Part shown: in pieces, positions 34,197 through 43,215 of the stretch
Layout: every line of letters begins with the position of its first letter
Position numbering within the stretch: position 1 is the stretch's first letter
DNA from: Emcibacter sp.
Lineage (GTDB): Bacteria; Pseudomonadota; Alphaproteobacteria; Sphingomonadales; Emcibacteraceae
Assembly (NCBI GenBank): GCA_021647465.1
Contig: JAKIUQ010000001.1
Coordinates: 248,001-312,000, forward strand
Direction: 5' to 3'
Length of the DNA stretch: 64,000 nt
Translations under genes and position numbers: made by a program
The notes under the pieces: generated by a model
What the model saw: only the letters and a program-made list of their open reading frames with translations
Database searches by the model: none
What the model was told of the DNA's origin: nothing

Positions 34197-35399
34197 TCAC
34201 AATTCAAACAGCGATGTATCAAATAATCTTTTATGTTCCAAAATGGCATATCGATCTGTCATGCCGGCGATAAAATCAGCGACATGCCGCGCCCGGATAT
34301 GCTTGTCTTCCAAAATCTGCGGCAGCTGCCATTCGGTTGGCAAGCATTCCGGTTCTGCATGAAACAATTCGAACAAATCGGTTATAACTCTTTTTGCCTT
34401 ACTGGACATGCGGTTTACTTTATAATGCCGATACATATTCTGCATTAAGAAAGATTTCAATCTTTTATCGAACTCTTTCATTTCATGGGAAAAAGAAACC
34501 ACACTTTTGCCAGCCCCACGAATATCATCAACGCTTTGCGGTTTAAGTTCGGCAATTCTTTTTTTGCTTTCCAGCAAAATATCATTGACCATTCGATTAA
34601 TCAGCCGCCGAACGACCTCATGGATTTCCCGGCCATCATCAAGCGTGCCGTAACTGCTGCGAACATCCTTGATAATATCACATAATATTGGCAATTCTTC
34701 CAATTGATCCATCGTTAACAGACCTGCCCTGATACCATCGGCAATATCATGCGTATTATAAGCCACATCATCTGACACCGCGGCCACTTGCGCTTCGGCA
34801 CTGGCAAAGGTATGTAATTCCAGATCATGGCTGTCGTTATAGCTTCGCAAATTCACATTCAGAGCGTCAAACTGGCCTTTCGCGCAAAGAGGACCATTAT
34901 GCTTGGCAAGCCCCTCCAGCGTTTCCCATGTCAGGTTTAAACCATCAAATCCAGCGTATCTTTTCTCTAGTTTTGTCACAATACGCAAAGACTGCGCGTT
35001 ATGGTCGAAGCCCTGAAATGGTGTCATGACGGCATTCATGGCCTCTTCACCAGCGTGACCAAAGGGGGTATGGCCAAAATCATGAACCAACGCCAAAGAC
35101 TCCGCGATTTCATCATTAAGGCCCAGCACGACGGCGATGCTGCGGGCGATTTGCGCAACTTCTATTGAATGAGTAAGCCGCGTTCTGTAATAATCGCCTT
35201 CGTGATAGACGAAAACCTGCGTTTTATGGATCAGCCGCCTAAAGGCGTCAGAATGAATGATGCGGTCCCGGTCCCGCTGAAAGGGGGAACGGGTTTTGGT
35301 TTCCCCCTCGGAATGAAGCCGCCCCCGGCTGTTTTCTGCCAGACAGGCATAGGCGGCATACTCAGGTCTTGGCTCAAAAATTTTAAAATCAAAATTCAT
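34197..35399 (-). CDS. Deoxyguanosinetriphosphate triphosphohydrolase-like protein
   Basis: This 400-residue HD-domain protein hydrolyses dNTPs to deoxynucleosides and triphosphate. The metal site is TRLTHSIEVAQIAR (His at about 78) with LVHDFGHTPFGHAGEEAMN near 103, and later VSDDVAYNTHDIADGIRAG. Length and the DRDRIIHSDAFRRLIHKTQVF N-terminus match the alphaproteobacterial Dgt-like (type 2) group. First gene of the long minus-strand operon down to the LysM lipoprotein. Confidence 0.92.
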   Translation of the reverse strand: MNFDFKIFEPRPEYAAYACLAENSRGRLHSEGETKTRSPFQRDRDRIIHSDAFRRLIHKTQVFVYHEGDYYRTRLTHSIEVAQIARSIAVVLGLNDEIAESLALVHDFGHTPFGHAGEEAMNAVMTPFQGFDHNAQSLRIVTKLEKRYAGFDGLNLTWETLEGLAKHNGPLCAKGQFDALNVNLRSYNDSHDLELHTFASAEAQVAAVSDDVAYNTHDIADGIRAGLLTMDQLEELPILCDIIKDVRSSYGTLDDGREIHEVVRRLINRMVNDILLESKKRIAELKPQSVDDIRGAGKSVVSFSHEMKEFDKRLKSFLMQNMYRHYKVNRMSSKAKRVITDLFELFHAEPECLPTEWQLPQILEDKHIRARHVADFIAGMTDRYAILEHKRLFDTSLFEL

Positions 35400-35444
35400 A
35401 AATATATATTTTCCATCATTTGAATTACCAATATTTTCAGCTTA

Positions 35445-35472
35445 TTGACAATATTTATACATTACCTATTTA
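35445..35472 (+). promoter_or_regulatory. Possible erpA-like gene promoter
   Basis: A consensus TTGACA (35445-35450) is followed after 16 bases by TATTTA (35467-35472); TATTAT at 35471-35476 is an alternative at longer spacing. The transcript would begin about 35 bases before the ATG at 35515. Confidence 0.4.
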
Positions 35473-35514
35473 TTATAGTGTAATATATAAAAAACATCAG
35501 GATAAGCTAGTATA

Positions 35515-35856
35515 ATGACCGAAGAAAAAACACCAGTAACCTTATCACAAAGCGCCGCAAAGCGTATCGCCGCACTTTGCGTGCAAGAAGGCAATCCAGA
35601 CCTTAAATTCCGTATTTCTGTGGACGGCGGCGGCTGTTCCGGTTTCCAGTATGATTTTAAATTGGTCAATGACCAAAAGGATGATGATCTGGTTGTGGTG
35701 CGCGAAGGCGTGACCATGTTGGTGGATGGCCTGTCCCTGCTCTATTTAACCGGTTCCGAAGTCGATTTTGTCGAAGAATTGGCCGGCTCTATGTTCGTGG
35801 TCAAAAACCCCAATGCGACCGCCTCTTGTGGCTGCGGGTCTTCTTTCGCTGTTTAA
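35515..35856 (+). CDS. erpA: Iron-sulfur cluster insertion protein, ErpA/IscA type
   Basis: This 113-residue A-type carrier delivers iron-sulfur clusters to target enzymes. The three conserved cysteines are present: GGGCSGFQYDF (about residue 43) and ASCGCGSSF near the C-terminus. The absence of neighbouring isc or suf genes favours ErpA over IscA or SufA. It lies 23 bases upstream of xthA in the same direction. Confidence 0.88.
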   Translation: MTEEKTPVTLSQSAAKRIAALCVQEGNPDLKFRISVDGGGCSGFQYDFKLVNDQKDDDLVVVREGVTMLVDGLSLLYLTGSEVDFVEELAGSMFVVKNPNATASCGCGSSFAV

Positions 35857-35879
35857 AGCCTCTCCTAAAAGGTATCTTT

Positions 35880-36650
35880 ATGAAAATTGCTTCGTGGAAT
35901 GTTAATTCAATCAAGGCACGCTTGCCGCGCGTTACCGAATGGCTAAAAAATTTTAATCCGGATGTTGTGATGTTGCAGGAACTGAAATGTCAGGATGAAA
36001 ATTTCCCCTATATGGAAATTGAGGAACTTGGCTATAACATTGCGGTTCACGGGCAGAAAAGCTATAACGGCGTTGCCATCCTGTCCAAATATCCCATAGA
36101 AGACGTGATGATTGGCCTGCCCGGAGACGACAATGACGAACAGGCCAGATATATAGAAGCCACGATTAATACGGTGCGCGTGGGCGGGTTATATCTGCCC
36201 AACGGCAACCCGCTTCCCGGCCCAAAATTCGATTATAAACTGAAATGGATGGATCGCCTGATCGACCGGGCAAAGTTTTTATTGACGCAGGAAGAGGCAT
36301 TTGTCCTTGGCGGAGATTATAATTGCTGTCCCAAGGATGAAGATTGTTATGATCCTGTTCGCCTGTCCGGTGATGCGCTGATGCAGCCGGAAACCCGCGC
36401 GCGATATTATACATTACTCAATCTTGGGTTAACCGATGCGCTCCGGCAATATTTTCCCGCCGGCCATAATTATACCTATTGGGATTATCAGCGCGGTGCA
36501 TGGCCAAAAGACAACGGCCTGCGCATTGACCATCTTCTTCTGTCACCGCAAGCGGCAGATAAATTAAAAAAATGTGATATCGACAGGGTGCCGCGCGGCG
36601 GGGAACGCGCCTCCGACCACACCCCCATCTGGTGCGAGCTTGAAATTTAA
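35880..36650 (+). CDS. xthA: Exodeoxyribonuclease III
   Basis: This 256-residue enzyme of the endonuclease/exonuclease/phosphatase fold acts as an AP endonuclease and 3'-exonuclease in base-excision repair. Motifs MKIASWNVNSIKARLPRV, VMLQELKCQD (catalytic Glu), VLGGDYNCCP, and RIDHLLLSP with a final ASDHTPIWCEL containing the catalytic Asp/His are intact. The start MKIASW at 35880 is chosen because AAAAGG lies upstream and it matches the family; the frame continues upstream to 35826. Convergent with merR. Confidence 0.95.
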   Translation: MKIASWNVNSIKARLPRVTEWLKNFNPDVVMLQELKCQDENFPYMEIEELGYNIAVHGQKSYNGVAILSKYPIEDVMIGLPGDDNDEQARYIEATINTVRVGGLYLPNGNPLPGPKFDYKLKWMDRLIDRAKFLLTQEEAFVLGGDYNCCPKDEDCYDPVRLSGDALMQPETRARYYTLLNLGLTDALRQYFPAGHNYTYWDYQRGAWPKDNGLRIDHLLLSPQAADKLKKCDIDRVPRGGERASDHTPIWCELEI

Positions 36651-36655
36651 ACGGA

Positions 36656-37126
36656 TTACAGCTTTAAATTTTGGCGGATAATTTCGAGACGAATTCTGAG
36701 TTTTTTTAAGGATGCAACTATCTCGGTCTCTTCAATATTGGTCTGAATATTAGCCTCTGCGCTTTTTTTGGTTATATTGAGAATTTGAGACTCATATGTA
36801 TTCTTTGTTTTTGGGGATGCTTTTAAAATGTCATTCTTGGATTCAGCGTCAAAACTATCAAGAATATTTTTTATGCCTTGTTCTTTCAATAGTTTTTGAG
36901 CGCCCTTGATCGTATAGCCATCATCATGGAGGAGTTTGCGGATTACCTTAATAATTTCAACATCTTCAGGCCTGTAATAACGCCTTCCTCCCCCTCTTTT
37001 CATGGGGGTGATCTGACTGAATTTACTTTCCCAGAATCGCAACACATGTTGCGGCACGCCCATTGCATCCGCAACTTCGCTTATGGTACGAAAAGCATTT
37101 GGTGATTTATTTGCATTGGATGTCAT
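36656..37126 (-). CDS. MerR-family transcriptional regulator
   Basis: This 156-residue protein has an N-terminal MerR helix-turn-helix (FRTISEVADAMGVPQHVLRFWESKF, about 16-40) followed by GGGRRYYRPEDVEIIKVIRKLLHDDGYTIKGAQKLLKEQG and a coiled C-terminal end. The gene regularly follows ihfA in alphaproteobacteria. There are no metal-binding cysteines, so it is not a metal-sensing MerR. Target unknown. Confidence 0.9.
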   Translation of the reverse strand: MTSNANKSPNAFRTISEVADAMGVPQHVLRFWESKFSQITPMKRGGGRRYYRPEDVEIIKVIRKLLHDDGYTIKGAQKLLKEQGIKNILDSFDAESKNDILKASPKTKNTYESQILNITKKSAEANIQTNIEETEIVASLKKLRIRLEIIRQNLKL

Positions 37127-37211
37127 TTTATTGACTTTCCATATTCACAAAAAAACTTGGACAGAGCCATACATCCCCCTTCTATATGCCTCGAATGCAG
37201 ATAGCGTTACC

Positions 37212-37508
37212 TTAGCGACGACTGCTAACGCGCGTTTTAAGTACTTGTGACGGTCGAAAGACCAAAACTCTTCGCGGTTCAATGGGAACTTCTTCCCCTG
37301 TTTTGGGGTTTCTGCCAATTCGGCCATCTTTTGATCGCACGATAAAACTGCCGAAAGAAGAGATTTTCACATTCTCGCCATTGACAAGATTTTGTGAAAT
37401 TTCATCGAGAACAGATTCCACTAACTCAGCAGATTCATTTCTGGATAGCCCAACTTCTTGATAAACAGCCTCACTTAAATCGGCCCTTGTTACTGTTTTT
37501 CCGCTCAT
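37212..37508 (-). CDS. ihfA: Integration host factor alpha subunit
   Basis: This 98-residue DNA-bending protein pairs with IHF-beta. The HU/IHF fold is clear, with KISSFGSFIVRSKDGRIGRNPKTGEEVPIEPRRVLVFRPSQVLK; the proline in RNPKTGE intercalates DNA. AAAGGA precedes the ATG. It lies in plsX-fabH-ihfA-merR, the widely conserved order. Confidence 0.95.
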   Translation of the reverse strand: MSGKTVTRADLSEAVYQEVGLSRNESAELVESVLDEISQNLVNGENVKISSFGSFIVRSKDGRIGRNPKTGEEVPIEPRRVLVFRPSQVLKTRVSSRR

Positions 37509-37594
37509 TTCAAATGTCCTTTAATAGATATACAGTCTACTTCACGTAGAATTACCCGTCAATATCAAAGGGATGCCATGCATTCCTCAGAGAC

Positions 37595-37626
37595 TAGGTA
37601 ACGTGTTTTTTAGGTAATTTAGGTTA
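37595..37626. repeat. Three TAGGT(A/T)A direct repeats between ihfA and fabH
   Basis: TAGGTAA at 37595-37601, TAGGTAA at 37611-37617 and TAGGTTA at 37620-37626. A small palindrome CGTTT-AAA-AAACG lies at 37631-37643, just after the fabH stop. The repeats may be a regulator-binding array upstream of ihfA or coincidence in A/T-rich DNA. Confidence 0.3.
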
Positions 37627-37650
37627 TTTTCGTTTAAAAAACGTTTATTT

Positions 37651-38628
37651 TTACCATCTAATCAGGCATGAACCCCACGTAAAGCCCCCGCCCATGGCTT
37701 CCAAAACGATAATATCGCCCCGGGCGATTCGGTTTTCTTTCAGCATTTCATTTAAAGCAAGCGGAATTGACGCCGCCGAAGTGTTCGCATGTTTTTCCAC
37801 GGTTATGGCAACTTTTGACGGCGAAATTTTAAGTTTTCGTATTGTCGCATCCAGGATACGTTTGTTGGCTTGATGCGGAATGACCATATCCACATCATCC
37901 GAAGTCATGCCGTTAAAATCCAGTGCTTCCTTCACAACGCTCGCCAGATTAACAACCGCATGACGAAAGACTTCTTTGCCCTTCATACGTAAAAATCCGG
38001 TTGATTTTGACGAAGACACACCGCCATCCACATAAAGAAGATCATTATACCGGCCATCAGAATGCAGGTGAGAGGATAAAATGCCCTGATCTTTGTTGCT
38101 GCCCGTACTCGGCCCCGAAGACAGCACCACGGCCCCGGCCCCATCACCAAATAATACGCATGTCGTTCGATCTTCCCAATCAAGAATACGCGAGAATGTC
38201 TCTGCCCCAATCACAAGAACATGCTTTGCCTGACCAGCACGAACAAAATTATCTGCCGTCGCCAAGGCATAAACAAATCCCGAACAGACGGCTTGCACAT
38301 CAAAAGCCGCCCCCTTGGTCATGCCAAGGGCCGCTTGAACCCGCGTTGCCGTAGAAGGAAATGTCTGATCCGGCGTAGAGGTTGCCAAAACGATCAAGTC
38401 AATATCATTTGCCGTAAGGCCCGCATCGCTTAATGCTCTTTGAGCCGCCTTAACCGCAAGATCCGAGGTCAATTCACCCTCTGCGGCGATATGGCGTTGT
38501 TTTATTCCGGTTCGTTCGATAATCCATTCATCAGTGGTATCGACAATATTTTCCATCTGTTTATTTGTAACGATTTTTTCAGGAAGATATGAGCCGCAGC
38601 CGGAAACAATAGAACGAAAAGCTGTCAT
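37651..38628 (-). CDS. fabH: 3-oxoacyl-ACP synthase III
   Basis: This 325-residue thiolase-fold enzyme condenses acetyl-CoA with malonyl-ACP to start fatty-acid synthesis. The catalytic triad is visible: Cys115 in DVQAVCSGFVYAL, His in VIPHQANKRI near 251 and Asn in EKHANTSAASIP near 281. It overlaps plsX by four bases. Confidence 0.96.
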   Translation of the reverse strand: MTAFRSIVSGCGSYLPEKIVTNKQMENIVDTTDEWIIERTGIKQRHIAAEGELTSDLAVKAAQRALSDAGLTANDIDLIVLATSTPDQTFPSTATRVQAALGMTKGAAFDVQAVCSGFVYALATADNFVRAGQAKHVLVIGAETFSRILDWEDRTTCVLFGDGAGAVVLSSGPSTGSNKDQGILSSHLHSDGRYNDLLYVDGGVSSSKSTGFLRMKGKEVFRHAVVNLASVVKEALDFNGMTSDDVDMVIPHQANKRILDATIRKLKISPSKVAITVEKHANTSAASIPLALNEMLKENRIARGDIIVLEAMGGGFTWGSCLIRW

Positions 38629-39674
38629 ATGGTCTTTTCCTCGACTTCTTCAATATCATGTGTCTCAAACAGCTTCAGGTCTTTAATTATTTTTCCCGCA
38701 AGGTCATTCGCCGCCATATCAGCAGCCACGCCTATAGCACTGGCAAAACCAGAAGCCGACGCGCCGCCGTGACTTTTAATAACCAAACCATTAAGTCCCA
38801 TAAATACGGCACCATTATGATTATTGGGATCAAGATGATTTTTAAGTCCCATCAAGGCCGGTTTTGCAAATAAATAGCCCACTTTAGACATCCACGAGTC
38901 TGAAAGGGCGGCCTTCATCATTCCGGCAATCATGTGTGCCGTCCCCTCAGCCGTTTTTAAGGCCACATTGCCCGTGAAGCCATCCGTAATAACCACATCA
39001 ACTTCACCGTTAGCAAGGCCATGTCCCTCGGTAAAGCCAACATAATTCATGGGCAAATTAGCATCCCGCAACATACGATCCGCAACTTTAATTGTTTCAT
39101 TGCCTTTTAATTCTTCAACACCAACATTCAAAAGAGCTACGGAAGGGGTAGACAACCCCAGAACTGTCCGGGCAAATGCAGCGCCCATAATGGCAAACTG
39201 AACCAGATTATTTTCATTGCATTCAACATTCGCCCCGAGGTCAAGCATAACGCTTTCCCCGCATGATGTCGGCAGCAATGAGGCTAAAGCTGGCCTGTCG
39301 ATGCCCGGCATGGTTCGCAGCATAAATTTTGACATGGCCATTAAGGCCCCTGTATTTCCGGCGGAAACGGCCGCTACGGCTTTGCCATCCTTTACAGCTT
39401 GAATGGCCAGGCCCATACTGGATTCGCGTCCGCGCCGCAGCGCTTGCCCCGGCTTTTCATCTGCTGATACAAATTTATCTGTATGGTGAATTTCGCAATT
39501 ATTTTTCAGGAAAGGATATTTCGTTACTAACGGCGCTATTCTCGTCTCATCGCCATATATCAGAAAACGGACATCAGGCAATCTTTCACGGGCAATACTT
39601 GCCCCCTCAATGACAATTTGAGGGGCCGCATCACCACCCATGGCATCCAAAGAAATTATACATTCGCGCGTCAA
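38625..39674 (-). CDS. plsX: Phosphate acyltransferase PlsX
   Basis: This 349-residue enzyme makes acyl-phosphate from acyl-ACP for phospholipid synthesis. Family motifs include ISLDAMGGDAAPQIVIEGA at the start, AVSAGNTGALMAMSKFMLRTMPGIDRPALAS and VVITDGFTGNVALKTAEGTA. It precedes fabH with a four-base overlap. The 152 bases between it and the DUF177 gene are too short for rpmF, which occupies this place in many bacteria. Confidence 0.95.
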   Translation of the reverse strand: MTRECIISLDAMGGDAAPQIVIEGASIARERLPDVRFLIYGDETRIAPLVTKYPFLKNNCEIHHTDKFVSADEKPGQALRRGRESSMGLAIQAVKDGKAVAAVSAGNTGALMAMSKFMLRTMPGIDRPALASLLPTSCGESVMLDLGANVECNENNLVQFAIMGAAFARTVLGLSTPSVALLNVGVEELKGNETIKVADRMLRDANLPMNYVGFTEGHGLANGEVDVVITDGFTGNVALKTAEGTAHMIAGMMKAALSDSWMSKVGYLFAKPALMGLKNHLDPNNHNGAVFMGLNGLVIKSHGGASASGFASAIGVAADMAANDLAGKIIKDLKLFETHDIEEVEEKTI

Positions 39675-39766
39675 GGCAACCCATCAATCTGATTTTTGGC
39701 TCATGGCCAATAACCTGTTTTATTATTACAAAACCATCACATACTATCGTCAATTGATCATTTATC

Positions 39767-39802
39767 CATGAATGACTTTAGCCGCACAGCCCTAGATTCA
39801 TG
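39767..39802. repeat. Inverted repeat upstream of plsX
   Basis: CATGAAT (39767-39773) and ATTCATG (39796-39802) are perfect seven-base arms around a 22-base spacer, about 95 bases before the plsX start. It could be an operator or an mRNA structure; no fatty-acid regulator motif is recognised. Confidence 0.3.
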
Positions 39803-39826
39803 ACAATACTGATTAATACGTTATCT

Positions 39827-40438
39827 TCAAGCCTTATGTTTTAAACTTTTTAAAACAGCAAATGGGCTTTTCTTTTCCTGACTTAAATTTACGTCTTCTT
39901 CTTGAATAATTTTTTGCCCAAGTTCTTCGCCGGTCGCATCTGGCCTGCGAGGATAAGGATTAATTTCCAGAGAAATATACTGGGCGATTAATTCGCCCAC
40001 ATCGACTAAATTTGAATTGATATATTCAATGTCGCCTTCTTCATAAACAAAATCGATTTCCAAATCTTCTTTTTGTGATTGTTTATTTGGCACACGCGGG
40101 GGATGTTGTAAAATTACCGTAAAATTTCCCGATAAATCATCCACTATTGCCTCAAGGGATATGCTGCAAGCCTGCTTCAATTTAACATTATAAGATACCG
40201 TAAGCTTATATTGGCCCTTTTTGGCAGGCGCAATATCAGCTTTAGCGTCAAGCCGCATAATTTCTAAAACATCGAACCGAAATGCCAAAGCAGATTTTTC
40301 AGTTTCTGTTGCTTGAAAATTAAAATGCCGCCCATTTTTCCCGACCGTGGTGACATCGATTGGTCTGGAAAACTCATGTAAGGCGAATTCATGTAAAATT
40401 TCTGACTCAGGATTGCCTGTATTTTTATCTTCTGACAT
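39827..40438 (-). CDS. DUF177 (YceD-like) protein
   Basis: This 203-residue protein carries the DUF177 domain (about residues 15-165) with the conserved cysteine-containing stretch VKLKQACSISLEAIVDDLSG and the acidic DLEIDFVYEEGDIEYINSNLVDVGELIAQYISLEINPYPRR. In other bacteria YceD is linked to 23S rRNA maturation and rpmF. It starts four bases after the bc1 chaperone gene, so they form one unit upstream of plsX. Confidence 0.9.
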   Translation of the reverse strand: MSEDKNTGNPESEILHEFALHEFSRPIDVTTVGKNGRHFNFQATETEKSALAFRFDVLEIMRLDAKADIAPAKKGQYKLTVSYNVKLKQACSISLEAIVDDLSGNFTVILQHPPRVPNKQSQKEDLEIDFVYEEGDIEYINSNLVDVGELIAQYISLEINPYPRRPDATGEELGQKIIQEEDVNLSQEKKSPFAVLKSLKHKA

Positions 40439-40442
40439 TTGC

Positions 40443-41003
40443 CTATTTCACCTCTGTAAAAACTATATTCCCAGACATGAAGTCTTCGTATGACTGGCTT
40501 TCAAGGCATTCTATTTGGCGATTAACGTAAGAGACAAAATCATCGAGCACCCTGTCATCCGGTTTCCGGCCCCTGTATATATTCCGCAAAAGGGAATCTT
40601 TAAAATCAGGTGCCATATCATTAGACCGAATTATTTCCTGATATGTTTTTTTCCGGCCATAATAGGCCTCAGCCATAATTTTAACTTTTTTTCCGACACT
40701 CATATCGCCGACGCCCAATTCTCGTAATGACATGTCCATATTATCAAACAGGACTTCTTGCAAATAACGAATGAGCCTCACCATATTTTTATTATGCGCC
40801 ATATTTTTATCTTGCAGCTGCGCCTCAAATCGATCGACCACAAGGCTGACATGAAGAATGATTAAATCAAACCTGCCATCCAAAGTATCAGAAACCTGCC
40901 AGGTCTCATAAAATTCGGGCTGACGGGCTTGCGACACTATTTTAGTGAACAAACCATGTGCAATATCTTTTACTTTACTATTTTTATTAAAAAAATTAAA
41001 CAT
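40443..41003 (-). CDS. Ubiquinol-cytochrome c chaperone family protein (Cbp3-like)
   Basis: This 186-residue protein belongs to the Ubiq_cyt_C_chap family, homologous to mitochondrial Cbp3/UQCC1. Characteristic blocks are LFTKIVSQARQPEFYETWQVSDTLDGRFDLIILHVSLVVDR and LFDNMDMSLRELGVGDMSVGKKVKIMAEAYYGR, ending with FVSYVNRQIE. In mitochondria Cbp3 helps cytochrome b assembly in complex III; a similar role here is inferred. It is restricted to alphaproteobacteria and mitochondria and typically sits beside DUF177, as here. Confidence 0.9.
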   Translation of the reverse strand: MFNFFNKNSKVKDIAHGLFTKIVSQARQPEFYETWQVSDTLDGRFDLIILHVSLVVDRFEAQLQDKNMAHNKNMVRLIRYLQEVLFDNMDMSLRELGVGDMSVGKKVKIMAEAYYGRKKTYQEIIRSNDMAPDFKDSLLRNIYRGRKPDDRVLDDFVSYVNRQIECLESQSYEDFMSGNIVFTEVK

Positions 41004-41075
41004 TGGATCTCGTTCACCTTATAAAGGCCATATTGAAATTTAAAAATATTGACTAGCGTGATGACAGGTGCCATT

Positions 41076-41103
41076 TTGTGCTGTATTTTGCGTTAGGTAT
41101 CAT
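41076..41103 (+). promoter_or_regulatory. Possible bamE promoter
   Basis: TTGTGC (41076-41081), 16 bases, TATCAT (41098-41103). Transcription would begin near 41110, about 70 bases before the chosen bamE start. Confidence 0.45.
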
Positions 41104-41178
41104 GCTACTGCATAAACTGCAAATAAAAGCGAATATAATTTCGCAAAACGAACATTGATTTATCAATGGAATTTACCA

Positions 41179-41655
41179 ATGGATTTACTTGTGAAAAAAG
41201 CCACGAAGACGATTATCATTTTGACTATTGCCGTATTGGCCCTTAGCGGCTGTACGTCGCGAAAATTTGTGCGCGGCTATATGCCTGACGCAGAAATGGT
41301 TAGTTCCATTAAAGCACAGGTTGATACCCATGAAAGTGTCAAACAAATGCTCGGCAGCCCGTCTACTACCGCGACTTTCGATAATGACAACTGGTATTAT
41401 TATTCCAAAAAGTCAGAAAGTCTGGCCTTTTTCAAAGAAAAAATTACGGAACTGAATATAATCGCCGTTCGTTTTGATGAAGATGGCTATGTTACGGCGG
41501 TTGATAATTATACTCTTGATGATCACAATGAAATCAATCCGGTTGGGGATACTACAAAAACGCATGGTCGTGAATTGAGTTTTATTCAGGAGCTATTCGG
41601 CAATATTGGTCGTTTTGGTGCTGGCGGCCCTTCAAATGTGCAGCCCGGAAATTAA
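41179..41655 (+). CDS. bamE: Outer-membrane assembly lipoprotein BamE
   Basis: This 158-residue lipoprotein has the lipobox LSGC within VKKATKTIIILTIAVLALSGCTS, followed by an SmpA/OmlA (BamE) domain, with VDTHESVKQMLGSPSTTATFDNDNWYYYSKK as its core. It stabilises the BAM complex that folds outer-membrane proteins. Start is uncertain: ATG at 41179 is used; GTG at 41191 with GGAT upstream would give a more standard short signal peptide; a TTG at 41155 also keeps the frame open. It diverges from the bc1 chaperone gene, a conserved neighbourhood. Confidence 0.9.
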   Translation: MDLLVKKATKTIIILTIAVLALSGCTSRKFVRGYMPDAEMVSSIKAQVDTHESVKQMLGSPSTTATFDNDNWYYYSKKSESLAFFKEKITELNIIAVRFDEDGYVTAVDNYTLDDHNEINPVGDTTKTHGRELSFIQELFGNIGRFGAGGPSNVQPGN

Positions 41656-41658
41656 ATC

Positions 41659-42189
41659 CTAGAATTGCTTGACCTGCACAACCATGACATCCAGCACCAG
41701 TGGTTTTTTAAGGATTTTATTGCTGATATCCTTTATGGTGCTCTTTAGCATTGGATAATCAATACTGCGTGGGTTATTTTTCTTGCCGATGGATTTTCCG
41801 CTAAAATAGCGCAAAATGGCGTCCCTGATCTCTGGTAAATTAACAATAACGTCCATTTTATTATCATTACCATCAACTTTAATTGAAAAATCCGCTATAA
41901 GATTTCCGACAACACGCCCATTGGATACGAGAGGAATATTAACCCGTTCCACTTTGACAAAATGCGCATCTATCTTTGGTTCTTCTTTTTTTACGATTTC
42001 TTCTTCGGTTTTCTCAGCTGGTGCATCTGATCCGCTTAACATCATAAATGCCCCAAAGCCGCCTCCGCCGCCAAGTAAAAGCCCAAGCAGCAAGCCGATG
42101 ACAAGAAGTTTTTTACTGCTGCCCTTTGGTTTTTCTTCTACAGGCGTATCTTCTGTATTCTCCGCTTTTTTATCTTCTTCTTTTGCCAT
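41659..42189 (-). CDS. fliL: Flagellar basal-body protein FliL
   Basis: This 176-residue single-pass inner-membrane protein has an acidic cytosolic start, a glycine-rich helix at about 28-50 (LLVIGLLLGLLLGGGGGFGAFMML), and a periplasmic FliL domain with VNLPEIRDAILRYFSGKSIG. FliL surrounds the stator units and supports motor torque. It follows thiL by 21 bases and is the last gene of the rpiB-glyA-rib operon, away from other fli genes. It joins motA and motB as the motility genes of the window. Confidence 0.9.
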   Translation of the reverse strand: MAKEEDKKAENTEDTPVEEKPKGSSKKLLVIGLLLGLLLGGGGGFGAFMMLSGSDAPAEKTEEEIVKKEEPKIDAHFVKVERVNIPLVSNGRVVGNLIADFSIKVDGNDNKMDVIVNLPEIRDAILRYFSGKSIGKKNNPRSIDYPMLKSTIKDISNKILKKPLVLDVMVVQVKQF

Positions 42190-42210
42190 TACAAAGCCCT
42201 GTTATCTGTA

Positions 42211-43191
42211 TCAAAAATGCCTAAATCCCTGATCATCATCCTGTAATAAATTTATACCGTCACTATCTCTTATGATCACACTTTTTTCTGTGGTGATATG
42301 ACCAATTATCGTTAACGAAAGGCCAAGCTCCCTCGACAACCTATCAATTTCTCCGTCCATATCCTTCGGTGCGGTAAAGAGCAGCTCATAATCGTCGCCA
42401 CCATTCCATATAAGATTCTTATACGCCGGGAAACTTTCTAAAAGCTTACCAACCTTATCGGAAAGCGGAATTAATTCAGCTTCAATTTCCGCACCAAAAC
42501 CGCTCAAAGCACAAATATGGCGCAAATCTCCGGCCAGTCCATCCGAAATATCCATAGTAGCTGTCGCTATTCCAAATAGTTTCCGCCCGAGCCCAAGCCG
42601 TGGGCGGGGCAAGTGATAACGATCAATCAACGGCTTAATAGCAGATGTTTTTATTGCCGCAAATTCACCCTGAATAGATTTCAAGCCAAATGCGGCGTCC
42701 CCTAAAGTGCCCGACACATATATATTGTCCCCAAGTTTCGCGCCGCGCCGCCTTAAGGCTTGCCCCCTGTCCACTATGCCAATCGCCGTCAATGAAATCA
42801 TCAGCGGGCCAGAAGTTGATACAGTGTCACCGCCATATAAAGACCAGCCAAATTCTTCCTGATCCAGTTTTAAACCTGCGGAAAATTTGGCCATCCAGCC
42901 GTCAATATTTTTCATGTCTTTGGGGAAAGCAAGCGCCAGAAGGTAGCCCAGAGGTTCCGCGCCCATCGCGGCTAAATCTGAAAGATTGACCCGCATGGCC
43001 TTGCGGGCAATAAGATCCGGTGGGTCATCGGCAAAAAAATGAACATCCGCGATAAGGGCATCTTTGGTAAAAACCAGATCCTTGCCCTCAGGCGGGGTCA
43101 AGACGGCGGCATCATCGGTGAGACCATAGGCCCCCAAGCCAGACAAGGGGGCTAAATATCGGGATATGAGATCAAATTCACCTGAACCCAT
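42211..43191 (-). CDS. thiL: Thiamine-monophosphate kinase
   Basis: This 326-residue ATP-dependent kinase converts thiamine phosphate to the diphosphate cofactor. It belongs to the AIR synthase-related fold with GEFDLISRYLAPL at the start, GGDTVSTSGPLMISLTAIG near 118, MDISDGLAGDLRHIC near 211 and WNGGDDYELLFTAP near 259. It lies 24 bases after nusB. Confidence 0.94.
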   Translation of the reverse strand: MGSGEFDLISRYLAPLSGLGAYGLTDDAAVLTPPEGKDLVFTKDALIADVHFFADDPPDLIARKAMRVNLSDLAAMGAEPLGYLLALAFPKDMKNIDGWMAKFSAGLKLDQEEFGWSLYGGDTVSTSGPLMISLTAIGIVDRGQALRRRGAKLGDNIYVSGTLGDAAFGLKSIQGEFAAIKTSAIKPLIDRYHLPRPRLGLGRKLFGIATATMDISDGLAGDLRHICALSGFGAEIEAELIPLSDKVGKLLESFPAYKNLIWNGGDDYELLFTAPKDMDGEIDRLSRELGLSLTIIGHITTEKSVIIRDSDGINLLQDDDQGFRHF

Positions 43192-43215
43192 TTGCTTGCT
43201 CCCAAAGAATTAAAG

